Positions 15,500 through 24,626 of a stretch of DNA of 64,000 bases are shown piece by piece. The stretch is taken from NCBI RefSeq assembly GCF_014652235.1, contig NZ_BMYK01000019.1, positions 1 to 64,000 of the forward strand. Direction: 5' to 3'. Below the pieces are notes generated by a model, which saw nothing but the letters and a program-made list of their open reading frames with translations, was not told the origin of the DNA and made no database searches. The translations under genes and the position numbers were made by a program. The stretch comes from Pseudorhodoferax aquiterrae. GTDB lineage: Bacteria; Pseudomonadota; Gammaproteobacteria; Burkholderiales; Burkholderiaceae_C. Position 1 is the stretch's first letter; the number at the start of each line of letters is the position of its first letter.

Positions 15500-18400
15500 T
15501 GTTCGCAGCGCTCCGCTCCCGTCTTCCCCTCAGGCTGCAGCGCCTGGCCCTGGTGCTCCTCGCCCTGGCTTTTATTTGGAGCGCCGGCATGCTGTGGGTG
15601 CCCTGGCTGCTCAAGCCCCAGGCCGAGCGCGCCATCGGCGAGGCGCTGGGCCGCAGCGCCCGCATCGGAGAGGTCGAGTTCCGTCCATGGAGTCTGGAGC
15701 TCACGCTGCAGGACCTCGCGGTGCGGACCCAGGACGGCACCGGCGACCAGTTGCACGTCGCGCAGATCTATGTCAACGCCGCGCTGGCCTCGCTCTGGCG
15801 TCTGGCACCCGTGCTCGATGCGCTCGAGGTAAGCCAGCCGCGGCTGCAGCTGCGTCAGCAGTCGCCGGGGCACTACGACATCGACGACATCATGGCGCGC
15901 CTTTCAGCACCGTCGGACAAACCACCGGGCGAGCCGCCGAAGTTCGCGCTCTACAACCTGGCGCTGACGGACGGTGCGGTCGAGTTCCAGGACGAGGTGG
16001 TGGGCCGCCAGCACAGCCTGCGCGGGCTGCAGCTGGGCCTGCCCTTCCTGAGCAACCTGCCGGCCGACCGCGAGATCCTGACCCAGCCGCGGCTCGCGTT
16101 CACGCTCAACGGCAGCGCCTTCGACTCCTCGGCGCAGAGCACGCCCTTCCTGGACTCGCGCAAGACGGCGGCGCACTTCGCCATCCGTGGCTTGGACGTG
16201 CAGCCCTACCTGCCGTACTGGCCGCAGGGTCTGCCGGTCAAGCTCCAGGCCGGCGTGCTCGAAGCGGACCTCGCGCTGGAGTTCGAGCAGACACCTGCTG
16301 CCTCCGTGGTCGTCAAGGGCCAGCTGGGCCTGCATGGCCTGCAGCTGCAGGACGCGAGCGGCGGCGAGTTGCTGCAAGTCGAGCGCATGGCGCTGGACGT
16401 GGCCGAGTTGCGCCCGTTGCAGCGGGTGCTCCGGCTGGCCTCCGTGGAGATCGACGCGCCGCAGCTGCGGGTCGAGCGCGATGGCGCTGGCCGGCTGAAC
16501 CTGTTGCCGGCTGCGCCGGCATCCGCCGAACCGGCGCCAGCCGCCGAACCGGCGACCCCAGCGCCGGCCTGGTCGGTGGTGGTGGACAAGGCCGCACTGC
16601 AGGGTGGCCGCATCGCCTGGCGCGACCAGCTGGCATCGCCTGGCGGGCCGCCCGCCGAGCTTTCGGTGGACCAGCTGACGCTGGCGCTGCAGGAACTGGC
16701 CTATCCCTTCGCCCAGCCCATGCGCCTGCAGGGCTCGGCCCGCATCGGCGGCGCAGCCGCACTGGCCTTCGATGGGAGTGCGACGGACCAGGCTGCGGAG
16801 CTGAAGGCCACGCTGGACAAGGCCCCGCTGGAACTGGGCGCGTCCTACCTGGCGGCCGTGCTCAAGCCGCGCCTCAAGGGGGAGTTGTCGGCGCGCCTGG
16901 GGCTTGCCTGGAAGGCCGAGGGTAGCCTAGTGCTCAACGCCGAGCAGCTCAGCGTTGCGCAAATCGCACTGGCCACGGCCGAGCCCACCGACATCCGCAA
17001 ACTGGACCTGCGCGACGTCCGCGTCGATCTGTCCAACCGGTCGGTGGACGTGGGCCGTGTGCAGCTGGAGCGGCCGCGCGTGGCGCTGGCGCGCGACGCC
17101 AAGGGGCGCTGGATGTTCGAGGACTGGCTGGTGCCTGCCCGCGCCGAGCCGGCGCCGGCCCAAGCCGCTGCCCCCTGGCGTGTCGGCCTGCGTTCCGTCG
17201 AGGTCGACGAGGGCGCCCTGGGCTATGCCGACCAGTCCGCGGCCAGGCCCGTCGCGCTGTCCGTCTCGGCGCTCAGGTTGCGCGCCGGCCCGTTGCAGCT
17301 CGACCAGCGTGGGCGCGCGGTGCCCGTGGAGCTCGCGGGCGCCGTCGCTGCCGGCAAGACCACGCCGGGCAAGCTGTCGCTGCGCGGGCAGCTCGCGCTG
17401 GAACCGCTGACGCTGCAAGCCGACCTCGATCTGCAGCAGCTGCCGCTGCATGCGCTCGAGCCCTACTTCGGCGAGGCGCTCAATGTGCGGTTGCAACGCG
17501 CCGACACCAGCTTCAAGGGCAGCCTGCGCTACGCGGCGCAAGGCGGCGGCCCGGCGCTGCGCGTCGCGGGGGACCTGGGCATCGACGACCTGCGCGCGCG
17601 ACAAGGCGCCGGCGACACCGCGCAGGACGGCGCCGCGCGCGACCTGCTGAGCTGGAACACACTGCGCCTGCGCGGCCTGGCGCTCGAGATGGCGCCCGGC
17701 GCGGCGCTCGCGCTGACGGTGAACGAGACGGCGCTCAGCGACTTCTATGCGCGCGTGATCGTCGACGAGACCGGCCGCATCAACCTGCAGGATCTGGTCA
17801 AGACCGCGCCCGCGGACGCCGCGGCCACCGCCGCGCCAGCGGCCCCGGCGCCCAACATCCGTTTCGGGCCGATCCAGGTGCAAGGCGGCCGCGTGCTGTT
17901 CTCCGACCGCTTCGTCAAGCCCAACTACACCGCCAACCTGACCGAGCTGCAGGGCCGGCTCAGCGCCTTCGATTCGGCCGGCGCGGCCGGTGGCCAGCCG
18001 GCCATGGCCGATCTCACCCTGCGCGGCCGGGCCGAGGGCACGGCTTCGCTGGAGATCGACGGCAAGCTCAACCCGCTGGCCAAGCCGCTGGCGCTGGACA
18101 TCCGGGCCAAGGTGCGTGACCTGGAGCTGCCGCCGCTCTCGCCTTACTCCGTCAAGTACGCCGGCCACGGCATCCAACGCGGCAAGCTCAGCGTGGACCT
18201 GCATTACGAGGTGCTGCCCAACGGCCAGCTCACGGCCAGCAACAGCCTGGTTCTCAACCAGCTGACCTTCGGCGATCCGGTGCCGGGCGCGCCGGCCAGC
18301 CTGCCGGTGCGCCTGGCCACGGCCCTGCTGGCCGACCGCCATGGCGTGATCGACCTGAACCTGCCGATCCAGGGCTCGCTGAACGACCCGCAGTTCAGCC

Positions 18401-19071
18401 TCGGCCCTGTCATCCTGAAGGCCATCGGCAACCTGATCCTCAAGGCCGTCACGGCGCCGTTCAGCCTGCTGGCCAGCGCCTTCGGCGGTGGTGGCGAGGA
18501 GCTCGGCAAGGTGTCCTTCGCACCCGGCGTCGCCACGCTCGACAAGGAGGCCGAACAGCAGCTCGACAAGGTCGCCCGGGCGCTGGGTGATCGGCCGGGC
18601 CTCAAGCTCACGGTGATCGGCACGGCCAGCCCCGAGGCCGAGCGCGAAGCCTTGAAGCGTGCCCGGCTCCAGCGCATGGTGCAGGCCGAAAAGCGCCGCG
18701 AGGTCGTGGCCGCGGGCCAGCCGCTGCCGGCCCAGGGCGCCGGTGCGCCGGCCACCGTGGTCGGCGCGGAGGAGTATCCGGCGCTGCTGAAGTCGCTGTA
18801 CGCCCGCTCCGAACTGACCGACAAGCCGCGCAACGCGCTGGGCGTGGCCAGGGAACTGCCGGTGCCCCAGATGGAGGCGCTGCTGCTGGCCGACATGCAA
18901 ATCTCCGACGACTCCGTGCGCAACCTGGCCGTGCAACGCAGCGTCGCCGTGCGCGACTACCTGGCCGCGCAGCAGATTCCGCTGGATCGCCTGTTCCTCG
19001 GCGCGCCGCGTTCCGTGGCGTCCGAAACCGGATGGACGCCGCGCGCGGAGCTGGAGCTGGCCACGCCCTGA
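15499..19071 (+). CDS. AsmA-like DUF748 domain envelope protein
   Basis: A 1,190-residue protein with one N-terminal membrane helix (about 15-37) and a very long periplasmic body of AsmA/DUF748-type beta-rich repeats. Examples are IGEVEFRPWSLELTLQDLAV near the start and VRLATALLADRHGVIDLNLP in the conserved C-terminal DUF748 core. The last 200 residues include an OmpA-like segment (SFAPGVATLDKEAEQQLDKV). Related AsmA-type proteins are implicated in moving phospholipid between membranes; that role is inferred here. A terminator lies about 80 bases after the stop. Confidence 0.82.
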   Translation: MFAALRSRLPLRLQRLALVLLALAFIWSAGMLWVPWLLKPQAERAIGEALGRSARIGEVEFRPWSLELTLQDLAVRTQDGTGDQLHVAQIYVNAALASLWRLAPVLDALEVSQPRLQLRQQSPGHYDIDDIMARLSAPSDKPPGEPPKFALYNLALTDGAVEFQDEVVGRQHSLRGLQLGLPFLSNLPADREILTQPRLAFTLNGSAFDSSAQSTPFLDSRKTAAHFAIRGLDVQPYLPYWPQGLPVKLQAGVLEADLALEFEQTPAASVVVKGQLGLHGLQLQDASGGELLQVERMALDVAELRPLQRVLRLASVEIDAPQLRVERDGAGRLNLLPAAPASAEPAPAAEPATPAPAWSVVVDKAALQGGRIAWRDQLASPGGPPAELSVDQLTLALQELAYPFAQPMRLQGSARIGGAAALAFDGSATDQAAELKATLDKAPLELGASYLAAVLKPRLKGELSARLGLAWKAEGSLVLNAEQLSVAQIALATAEPTDIRKLDLRDVRVDLSNRSVDVGRVQLERPRVALARDAKGRWMFEDWLVPARAEPAPAQAAAPWRVGLRSVEVDEGALGYADQSAARPVALSVSALRLRAGPLQLDQRGRAVPVELAGAVAAGKTTPGKLSLRGQLALEPLTLQADLDLQQLPLHALEPYFGEALNVRLQRADTSFKGSLRYAAQGGGPALRVAGDLGIDDLRARQGAGDTAQDGAARDLLSWNTLRLRGLALEMAPGAALALTVNETALSDFYARVIVDETGRINLQDLVKTAPADAAATAAPAAPAPNIRFGPIQVQGGRVLFSDRFVKPNYTANLTELQGRLSAFDSAGAAGGQPAMADLTLRGRAEGTASLEIDGKLNPLAKPLALDIRAKVRDLELPPLSPYSVKYAGHGIQRGKLSVDLHYEVLPNGQLTASNSLVLNQLTFGDPVPGAPASLPVRLATALLADRHGVIDLNLPIQGSLNDPQFSLGPVILKAIGNLILKAVTAPFSLLASAFGGGGEELGKVSFAPGVATLDKEAEQQLDKVARALGDRPGLKLTVIGTASPEAEREALKRARLQRMVQAEKRREVVAAGQPLPAQGAGAPATVVGAEEYPALLKSLYARSELTDKPRNALGVARELPVPQMEALLLADMQISDDSVRNLAVQRSVAVRDYLAAQQIPLDRLFLGAPRSVASETGWTPRAELELATP

Positions 19072-19153
19072 AACCCCGCGCGGCGGCACCGGGCGCAAAA
19101 GCAGCGAAAATGGCGGGCTTGGCGCGCCGGCCGGTGCGCCCCTCATGGATCCT

Positions 19154-19186
19154 GCGGCCGCCCCTGCCTGGGCGGCCGCTTCTTTT
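19154..19186 (+). terminator. Terminator after DUF748 gene / possible attenuator of DUF349 gene
   Basis: Perfect 10-bp stem GCGGCCGCCC/GGGCGGCCGC with loop CTGCCT, then TTCTTTT. It ends the DUF748 transcript. If the GAAAAT at about 19107 is a promoter element, it also lies in the leader of the next gene. Confidence 0.75.
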
Positions 19187-19201
19187 CGCAGAACACCCGT
19201 G

Positions 19202-21826
19202 GTGACAACGACTCCTTCCAAACCCCATGACCCCCAGGCACTGGACGCCCTGACCGGCGGCGCTTTCACCGCGCCGACCTCGGGTGAGCGCGCGGCGCGC
19301 ATCCGCGAGTGGCTGGCGGGCAATCCCGACGCCGAGCTGATCCAGCAGGTGTTCCAGGAACTCAGCGTGCGCGACCGCGGCGCTGCCAAGCCGCTGCGCG
19401 AAAAGCTCGATGAGATCAAGCGCGCGCGCGGCCAGGAGGCCATCGCCGCCGAATGGGCCGCCAAGGCCCAGGCCTTGCTGGATCTGCCGCGCCTGAACAT
19501 CGCCGACGCCATGGCCTGGCAGCGTGACGCGGCCAAGGCCGGCGCGCCGCTGTCCAAGGAACCCTTGTCGGTCCTCAAGACCCAGCTGTCCGAGCGCGTG
19601 CGCGGTATCGAAGATCTGCAGCACCGCGTGCAGGTGCAGCGCGAGGCCGCCGTGCTGCTGGCCCAGCGCATCGAGGTGCTGTCGACCAAGCCCTGGCAGG
19701 ATGCACTGGCTGCGCTGCCCGCCCTGCGCACCGACGTGGCCGCCTGGCAGGAGCAGGCCGACACGCTGGCGCAGGACGCCAACTGGGCCAGCGTGGACGG
19801 CAAGTTCCCGCCGCTGCTGGACGCCTCCAAGGCGCAGCTGCTGGTGGTCTGGGACGCCTTCCAGGCCGCGCTGGAGCAGGCCCGTGTGGCCTCGGAGAAC
19901 GCCGAGGCGCCGCTGCCACCCGTGCGCGTCTGGGCCGATGCGCTGCGCCTGGCGCGTGGCGAGGTGCTCGAGCCCGCCGCCGCGCCGGCCGCGGCCCCCA
20001 AGCCGGCCCGTCCCGCCGTCGACCCGGCGCAACGCGAGCAGGCCGAGGCCCGGGTCAGCGAAGCGCTGGCCAAGCTGCAGCAGGAAGTGGCCGAAGGCCA
20101 CGGCAAGGCCAGCAGCGCCGCCGCGGCCGCGCTGCGTGCCGTGCTCAAGGACCATGGCCGTTACGTCAGCGACAAGCTCGAAGCCGAAGTCCACACTGCG
20201 CTGGTCTCGGCCGGTGAACTCGAAGGCTGGCAGCGCTGGCGTGCCGACCAGTTGCGCGAAGAGCTCGTGATCAAGGCCGAAGGCCTGCTCAAGCGGCCCG
20301 AGGGCCACGCACTGGGCGGCCGCAAGATGCAGGAAACGCTGCGCCAGATGCGCGAGCAGTGGAAGCAGACCGACCAAGGCGGTGCGGCCAACCATGCGCT
20401 GTGGAAGCGCTTCGACGAAGCCTGCAACGCGGCCCACAAGGTCGTCGAAGAATGGCTGGACAAGCGCAAGACCGAAGCCGCCGAACACAAGGCGCAGCGC
20501 CTGGCGCTGCTGGAGGAGCTCAAGGCCTGGGGCGCCGCGCATGCCGGCAGCACCGACCTCAAGGAGCTCTCGCGCGGTCTGCACCAGTTCGAGAACCGCT
20601 GGCGCGATGCCGGCCACCTGGGCGAAAAGGCCTTCGCCGAGCTGCAGAACCAGTGGAAGCAGGCGCTGCGCGAAGCCGGCGCACCGCTGGAGCAGGCGCA
20701 AAAGGCCAGCGTGGAGCGCCGCCAGGCCCTGATCGAGGAAGCCAAGCAGATCGGTGCCGCGCCGCAGCTGCGCATCGACGCCGTCAAGGCGCTGCAGCAG
20801 CGCTGGCAGTCGGAGGCGCAAAGCGTGCCGCTGGAGCGCAAGTTCGAGCAGAAGCTCTGGGATGCCTTCCGCAAGCCGCTGGACGAAGCCTTCCAGCGCA
20901 AGACGCAGGAGCGCGAGAAGTCGGCCGCCGCCATGAGCGAGGTCGACCGGGCCGTGCTCGAGGCCTCGCGGGCACTGGAGACGGCCAACGCCTCGGGCGA
21001 TGCGCAGAAGATCCGCGCTGCGATCGCGGCCCTGGAAGCCGCCACGCGGGGCCAGGCCGCGGCGCAGGCCGCTGCCGCGGCACCTGCCGAGGCAGCGCCG
21101 GCGCCGGCTGCTGCCGCGGACACCCCGGCTGCCGATGCCCAGGCCCCGGCAGAGGCTGCGGCCGCTGCGCCAGCGCCGGCCCCCGCACCGCGCAAGCCCG
21201 TCGTGGCCATGCGCGGCGACGACCGACCGGGCATGCAGCGTGCGCAGCCCGCACCCGCCGGCCGTGGCCGCTTCGGCGACCGCGACGGTGGCCGTGGCCG
21301 CCCTGGCGAGCAGCGCTTCGACCCGCGCCGCGACGACCGTGGCCCGCGTCCCGAGCGCGGCCCGCGCCTGGGCGACACCGCCTTCCGCGCCCAGCGCGAG
21401 GCGCTGGAGCACGCCCAGGCCGCGCTGCGCAAGCTGGCCGCCCAGGCCCATGGCGAGGTGCTCACCGGCCTGCTGGGTGCGTGGGAACAACGCGCCGCCG
21501 ACCAGGTCCCGACGGCACAGGCGCTTGGCCATGGTGTGACACCGGCCGTGCGCGGCCAGTGGGTGCAGAGCATCGCGGCCCCGGCCGGCAATGCCGATGC
21601 GGCCCGCGAGGCCCTGCTGCGCATGGAGATCGCGGCCGACGCGCCGACCCCGGCCGACCAGGTCGCGGCCCGCCGCATGCTGCAACTGCAGTTGCTGACG
21701 CGTCGCAACGATCCGTCGCCTGCGGAAACCTGGGCCCAGGACGCGGCCAAGGTGTTGGCCAGCCCCTACGAGGCCGGCACGGCGCGCCGCATGCAGAACG
21801 TGCTGAAGGTGCTGCTCAAGCGCTGA
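19202..21826 (+). CDS. DUF349 domain-containing protein
   Basis: A largely helical, Ala/Glu/Lys-rich soluble protein of about 874 residues. It contains several DUF349 modules, recognised by repeated patterns such as LREMREQWKQTDQGG-like, QFENRWRDAGHLGEKAFAEL and LQQRWQSEAQ. A low-complexity Ala/Pro segment (about 605-675) and an Arg/Gly-rich stretch separate these from a C-terminal helical domain. The frame opens at 19145, but that start lies before a terminator hairpin. A GTG at 19202 (or 19199) just after the hairpin is more likely. Function unknown. Confidence 0.75.
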   Translation: MTTTPSKPHDPQALDALTGGAFTAPTSGERAARIREWLAGNPDAELIQQVFQELSVRDRGAAKPLREKLDEIKRARGQEAIAAEWAAKAQALLDLPRLNIADAMAWQRDAAKAGAPLSKEPLSVLKTQLSERVRGIEDLQHRVQVQREAAVLLAQRIEVLSTKPWQDALAALPALRTDVAAWQEQADTLAQDANWASVDGKFPPLLDASKAQLLVVWDAFQAALEQARVASENAEAPLPPVRVWADALRLARGEVLEPAAAPAAAPKPARPAVDPAQREQAEARVSEALAKLQQEVAEGHGKASSAAAAALRAVLKDHGRYVSDKLEAEVHTALVSAGELEGWQRWRADQLREELVIKAEGLLKRPEGHALGGRKMQETLRQMREQWKQTDQGGAANHALWKRFDEACNAAHKVVEEWLDKRKTEAAEHKAQRLALLEELKAWGAAHAGSTDLKELSRGLHQFENRWRDAGHLGEKAFAELQNQWKQALREAGAPLEQAQKASVERRQALIEEAKQIGAAPQLRIDAVKALQQRWQSEAQSVPLERKFEQKLWDAFRKPLDEAFQRKTQEREKSAAAMSEVDRAVLEASRALETANASGDAQKIRAAIAALEAATRGQAAAQAAAAAPAEAAPAPAAAADTPAADAQAPAEAAAAAPAPAPAPRKPVVAMRGDDRPGMQRAQPAPAGRGRFGDRDGGRGRPGEQRFDPRRDDRGPRPERGPRLGDTAFRAQREALEHAQAALRKLAAQAHGEVLTGLLGAWEQRAADQVPTAQALGHGVTPAVRGQWVQSIAAPAGNADAAREALLRMEIAADAPTPADQVAARRMLQLQLLTRRNDPSPAETWAQDAAKVLASPYEAGTARRMQNVLKVLLKR

Positions 21827-21863
21827 TCCGCCGCCCTGACCTGCGCTTTCGGGCGCAGGCAAC

Positions 21864-21889
21864 AAAAAAGCGCCCGAGGGCGCTTTTTT
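21864..21889. terminator. Bidirectional terminator between DUF349 gene and efp
   Basis: AAAAAAGCGCC-CGAG-GGCGCTTTTTT: a symmetrical hairpin with A and T tracts on both sides. It can end both the plus-strand DUF349 transcript and the minus-strand efp transcript. Confidence 0.9.
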
Positions 21890-21908
21890 CATGGGAGGGA
21901 CCGCTCGC

Positions 21909-22463
21909 TCAGACGCGCTTGCGGTACTCGCCCGTGCGGGTGTCGATTTCGATGCGGTCGCCCTGGGAGACGAACAGCGGCACCGGCACTTCGAAGCCGG
22001 TGGAGATCTTGGCGGGCTTGAGCACCTTGCCCGAAGTGTCGCCCTTGACGGCCGGCTCGGTCCAGGTGATCTCGCGCTCAATGCTGGTCGGCAGTTCCAC
22101 CGAGATGGCCTTGCCGTCGTAGAACACCACTTCCAGCGGCATGCCGTCTTCCAGGTAGTTCAGTGCGTCGCCCATGTTCTCGGCTTCGACTTCGTACTGG
22201 TTGTACTCGCTGTCCATGCAGACGTACATCGGGTCGGCAAAGTAGGAGTAGGTGCACTCCTTCTTGTCCAGCACGATCTGGTCCATCTTGTCGTCGGCCT
22301 TGAACACCACTTCGGTACCGAAGTTGGCGATCAGGCTCTTGAGCTTCATGCGCACGGTGGCCGAGTTGCGGCCGCCGCGGCTGTATTCGGTCTTGAGCAC
22401 GACCATCGGGTCCTTGCCGTGCATGATCACGTTGCCGGCGCGGATTTCTTGAGCGATCTTCAT
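21909..22463 (-). CDS. efp: Elongation factor P, arginine type
   Basis: EF-P enters the ribosomal E site and restores peptide-bond formation at polyproline stretches. The 184-residue protein has the three beta-domains, with the tip loop [14 protein letters not shown] carrying Arg32 where the E. coli protein has a lysine. Arg32-type EF-Ps are activated by rhamnosylation through EarP, encoded next door (22582-23613). The Arg32/EarP pairing is thus internally consistent. A 118-base gap with a perfect palindrome separates the two genes. Confidence 0.97.
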   Translation of the reverse strand: MKIAQEIRAGNVIMHGKDPMVVLKTEYSRGGRNSATVRMKLKSLIANFGTEVVFKADDKMDQIVLDKKECTYSYFADPMYVCMDSEYNQYEVEAENMGDALNYLEDGMPLEVVFYDGKAISVELPTSIEREITWTEPAVKGDTSGKVLKPAKISTGFEVPVPLFVSQGDRIEIDTRTGEYRKRV

Positions 22464-22554
22464 AAGCGTTCTGCGGAGAGGTTGGGTGGCCCGGGACGCC
22501 CATGGTTGCGGGGCCGCCGGGGCGCAACCCTGTACTCTGTGGGCTGCGTCAAGA

Positions 22555-22570
22555 TTGCGAAATTTCGCAA
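22555..22570. repeat. Perfect 16-bp palindrome upstream of efp
   Basis: TTGCGAAATTTCGCAA is fully symmetrical. It lies 12 bases beyond the earP stop and 92 bases before the efp start. A minus-strand TTGACG follows it. It may be a repressor or activator site for efp, or a hairpin at the earP 3' end; no T-tract follows. Confidence 0.45.
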
Positions 22571-22581
22571 AGCCCGCGATT

Positions 22582-23613
22582 TTATCGCTTTTCAGTGGCG
22601 AAGGCGTGCAACTGGCTCACGAGGTCGGGTTGCGCGAGCAGGCTCTGGCGGGCCGATTGCACGCAGGCGCGCCATTCGGCCAGCAGGGCGGGGCCCAGCG
22701 GCGGCAGTTCGGGCGCGGCCAGGCCGTTCCAGGCGGCGTGGAAGGCGCGCAGCGAAGGCGGGGCCTGCAGCCAGTCCAGGAAGGCCTGCAGCTTCTCATG
22801 GTGCGCGCCGTCGTCCTGCGGGTAGATCTGCCAGACGAAGGGCCGGCCGGCCCACAGCGCCCGCACCAGCGAGTCCTCGCCGCGCACGCAGTTCAGGTCG
22901 CAGGCCCACAGGAGTTCGTCGAAGGCCGGTTGGGGCCGCGCGGTCAGCCACCGTGGGGCCAGGCCGGCGGGCGGGGGCAGGGCGCGCACGGCGGCGCTTG
23001 CCCGTCCGGGCGTGACCAGCAGCTGCGCACCCGCCTGCGCCACCCGGGCGAGCAGGGAGGCCAGCGCGGGCGGCTCGTAGCAGAACAGCGAGACGGCCAG
23101 CGCGCCGTCCGCCAGGCCGTGGTCGTGGCGCCAGGCCCGGGCGTCGAAGGCGGACTGGCGCTGCAGCAGATCGGTCTCGCGCAGCAGCCCGCCCGTGTCG
23201 GGCGTGAACCCCGGGTAGTAGAACCAGCGCGTGCGGCCCGCGGCCGGCCCGGCCATGAGCGGCGAGGGCAGGGCGTGGCAGCGCGCCACGTAGGCTTCGG
23301 CCGAAAGGTATTCGAGGTTGATCCAGACCGGCGGCCGGGCGGCCTGGCCGAAGGCTTGGAGCCAGGCCAAGGGTGGCTCGCAGCCGAAGGCCTCGACCAC
23401 GACCTCGCCAAGGCCGCCGGCCGGTGCGGCCTCGGGCCAGGGATGGACCTGCACGCCGGCCTGGCCCTGCGGCGCCATCCAGGCCAGCGCGCTGGCATCG
23501 TCGCACCACAGCCGGACCCGTTCGCCGCGCCGCGCCAGGTCTGCCGCCAGGCGCCAGCACACGCCCAGGTCGCCGTGGTTGTCGACCACGCGGCACAGGA
23601 TGTCCCAGGTCAT
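22582..23613 (-). CDS. earP: EarP, EF-P arginine rhamnosyltransferase
   Basis: EarP is an inverting glycosyltransferase that transfers rhamnose from dTDP-rhamnose to Arg32 of EF-P. The 343-residue protein opens [20 protein letters not shown], with the conserved Asp pair (Asp11, Asp15) of the family, and has the C-terminal nucleotide-sugar block [20 protein letters not shown] followed by [11 protein letters not shown]. The start ATG 23611-23613 overlaps the LysR stop by four bases; the longer frame upstream is a shadow. Confidence 0.93.
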   Translation of the reverse strand: MTWDILCRVVDNHGDLGVCWRLAADLARRGERVRLWCDDASALAWMAPQGQAGVQVHPWPEAAPAGGLGEVVVEAFGCEPPLAWLQAFGQAARPPVWINLEYLSAEAYVARCHALPSPLMAGPAAGRTRWFYYPGFTPDTGGLLRETDLLQRQSAFDARAWRHDHGLADGALAVSLFCYEPPALASLLARVAQAGAQLLVTPGRASAAVRALPPPAGLAPRWLTARPQPAFDELLWACDLNCVRGEDSLVRALWAGRPFVWQIYPQDDGAHHEKLQAFLDWLQAPPSLRAFHAAWNGLAAPELPPLGPALLAEWRACVQSARQSLLAQPDLVSQLHAFATEKR

Positions 23614-24509
23614 GCCCTGTCCTCCGCGCCGGCCTGCAGATGCTCGACCAGCAGCCGTGCCGCGCCACTGGGCACCTCGTCCGCGCGCAGGCACAGCATG
23701 AGCCGGCGCCGCGCCCAGGGCGCATCGAGCGCGACGAGCCGGATCGACAGCGCGTCCCGGTAGATCTGCGCGCTGCCGCGCGGCAATACGCCCAGGCCCA
23801 TGCCGGCGGCCACCATCAGGCACAGCGCGTCGTAACCCGAGACCTGCATGCGCAGGCGCAACGGCATTTCCGCCTCGGCGGCGGCGCGCTGCAGCTGGTG
23901 GTGGATCGCGCTGCCCGGGTGCGTGGCAACCAGTTCGTGGGTCAGCACCTCGGCCATGGACACCTGTCTGCGCCGGGCCAGCGCGTGGCCGGCCGGCACC
24001 GCCAGCACCAGCTCGTCGGTGCGGTAGGGCAGAAGGCGCAGCTGCGTGCCATAGGCGCCGTCGTTGAGGATGCCCAGGTCGGCCGCGTTCTCGGCCACGC
24101 TGCGCGCGATCGCGCTGCTGATCTGCTCCTGCAGCTGCACCTGTACGCCCGGGTGCCTGGCCATGAAGCCCTGCAACTCGCCCGGCAGGAACTGGGTGAT
24201 GGCCGAGATGTTGGCCACCAGACGCACCTGGCCGCGCAGGCCGCTGCCGTACTCGCGCATCTGCAGCGCGATGCCGTCCAGGTCGTGCAGCACGCCGCGC
24301 GCGAGGTTCAGCAGCGCCCAGGCCGCGTCGGTGGGCTGCATGCCGCGGTTGCTGCGCGCGAACAGCTCCACGCGCAGCTGCTGCTCGAGCTCGGCCAGGC
24401 GCCGGCTCGCGGCCGAGGGCGCGATGTGCTCGCGCGCGGCCGCACGCGCAATGGCGCCTTCTTCCATCGCGGCGACGAACAGGCGCAGGGAGACCGGGTC
24501 CAGCTTCAT
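23610..24509 (-). CDS. LysR-family transcriptional regulator
   Basis: The 299-residue protein has the N-terminal winged-helix domain (LRLFVAAMEEGAIARAAARE, then SAASRRLAELEQQL) and a periplasmic-binding-like effector domain (about 92-290). It is divergent from a CoA-transferase/HMG-CoA-lyase/Bug cluster, the usual arrangement of a LysR activator with its target operon. It also overlaps earP by four bases downstream, so earP may share its transcript. The start is the ATG at 24507-24509; the upstream frame is a shadow. Confidence 0.9.
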   Translation of the reverse strand: MKLDPVSLRLFVAAMEEGAIARAAAREHIAPSAASRRLAELEQQLRVELFARSNRGMQPTDAAWALLNLARGVLHDLDGIALQMREYGSGLRGQVRLVANISAITQFLPGELQGFMARHPGVQVQLQEQISSAIARSVAENAADLGILNDGAYGTQLRLLPYRTDELVLAVPAGHALARRRQVSMAEVLTHELVATHPGSAIHHQLQRAAAEAEMPLRLRMQVSGYDALCLMVAAGMGLGVLPRGSAQIYRDALSIRLVALDAPWARRRLMLCLRADEVPSGAARLLVEHLQAGAEDRA

Positions 24510-24513
24510 GGTC

Positions 24514-24543
24514 CGCGATCGTAGCCGGCCATGCCGGATCGCG
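24514..24543. promoter_or_regulatory. Candidate LysR operator (nested dyad)
   Basis: Outer arms CGCGAT/ATCGCG and inner arms CCGGC-CAT-GCCGG form a dyad starting four bases upstream of the lysR start codon, in the divergent intergenic region. The location suits an autoregulatory LysR site; the specific motif is not confirmed. Confidence 0.35.
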
Positions 24544-24626
24544 ATGGCGGCTTCGCGCATCGGGGTTTTGCGCCGGCGCCGGCCTGGCGCATGATGCGCG
24601 CCGTTCGCAACGCAGGAGACGAGACG

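Noticed and set aside
16927-22081. Two very long minus-strand frames (16927-20148 and 18608-22081) opposite the DUF748 and DUF349 genes
   Set aside because: They have no recognisable domains, overlap each other, and mirror strongly supported plus-strand genes. Long antisense frames are expected in GC-rich DNA.
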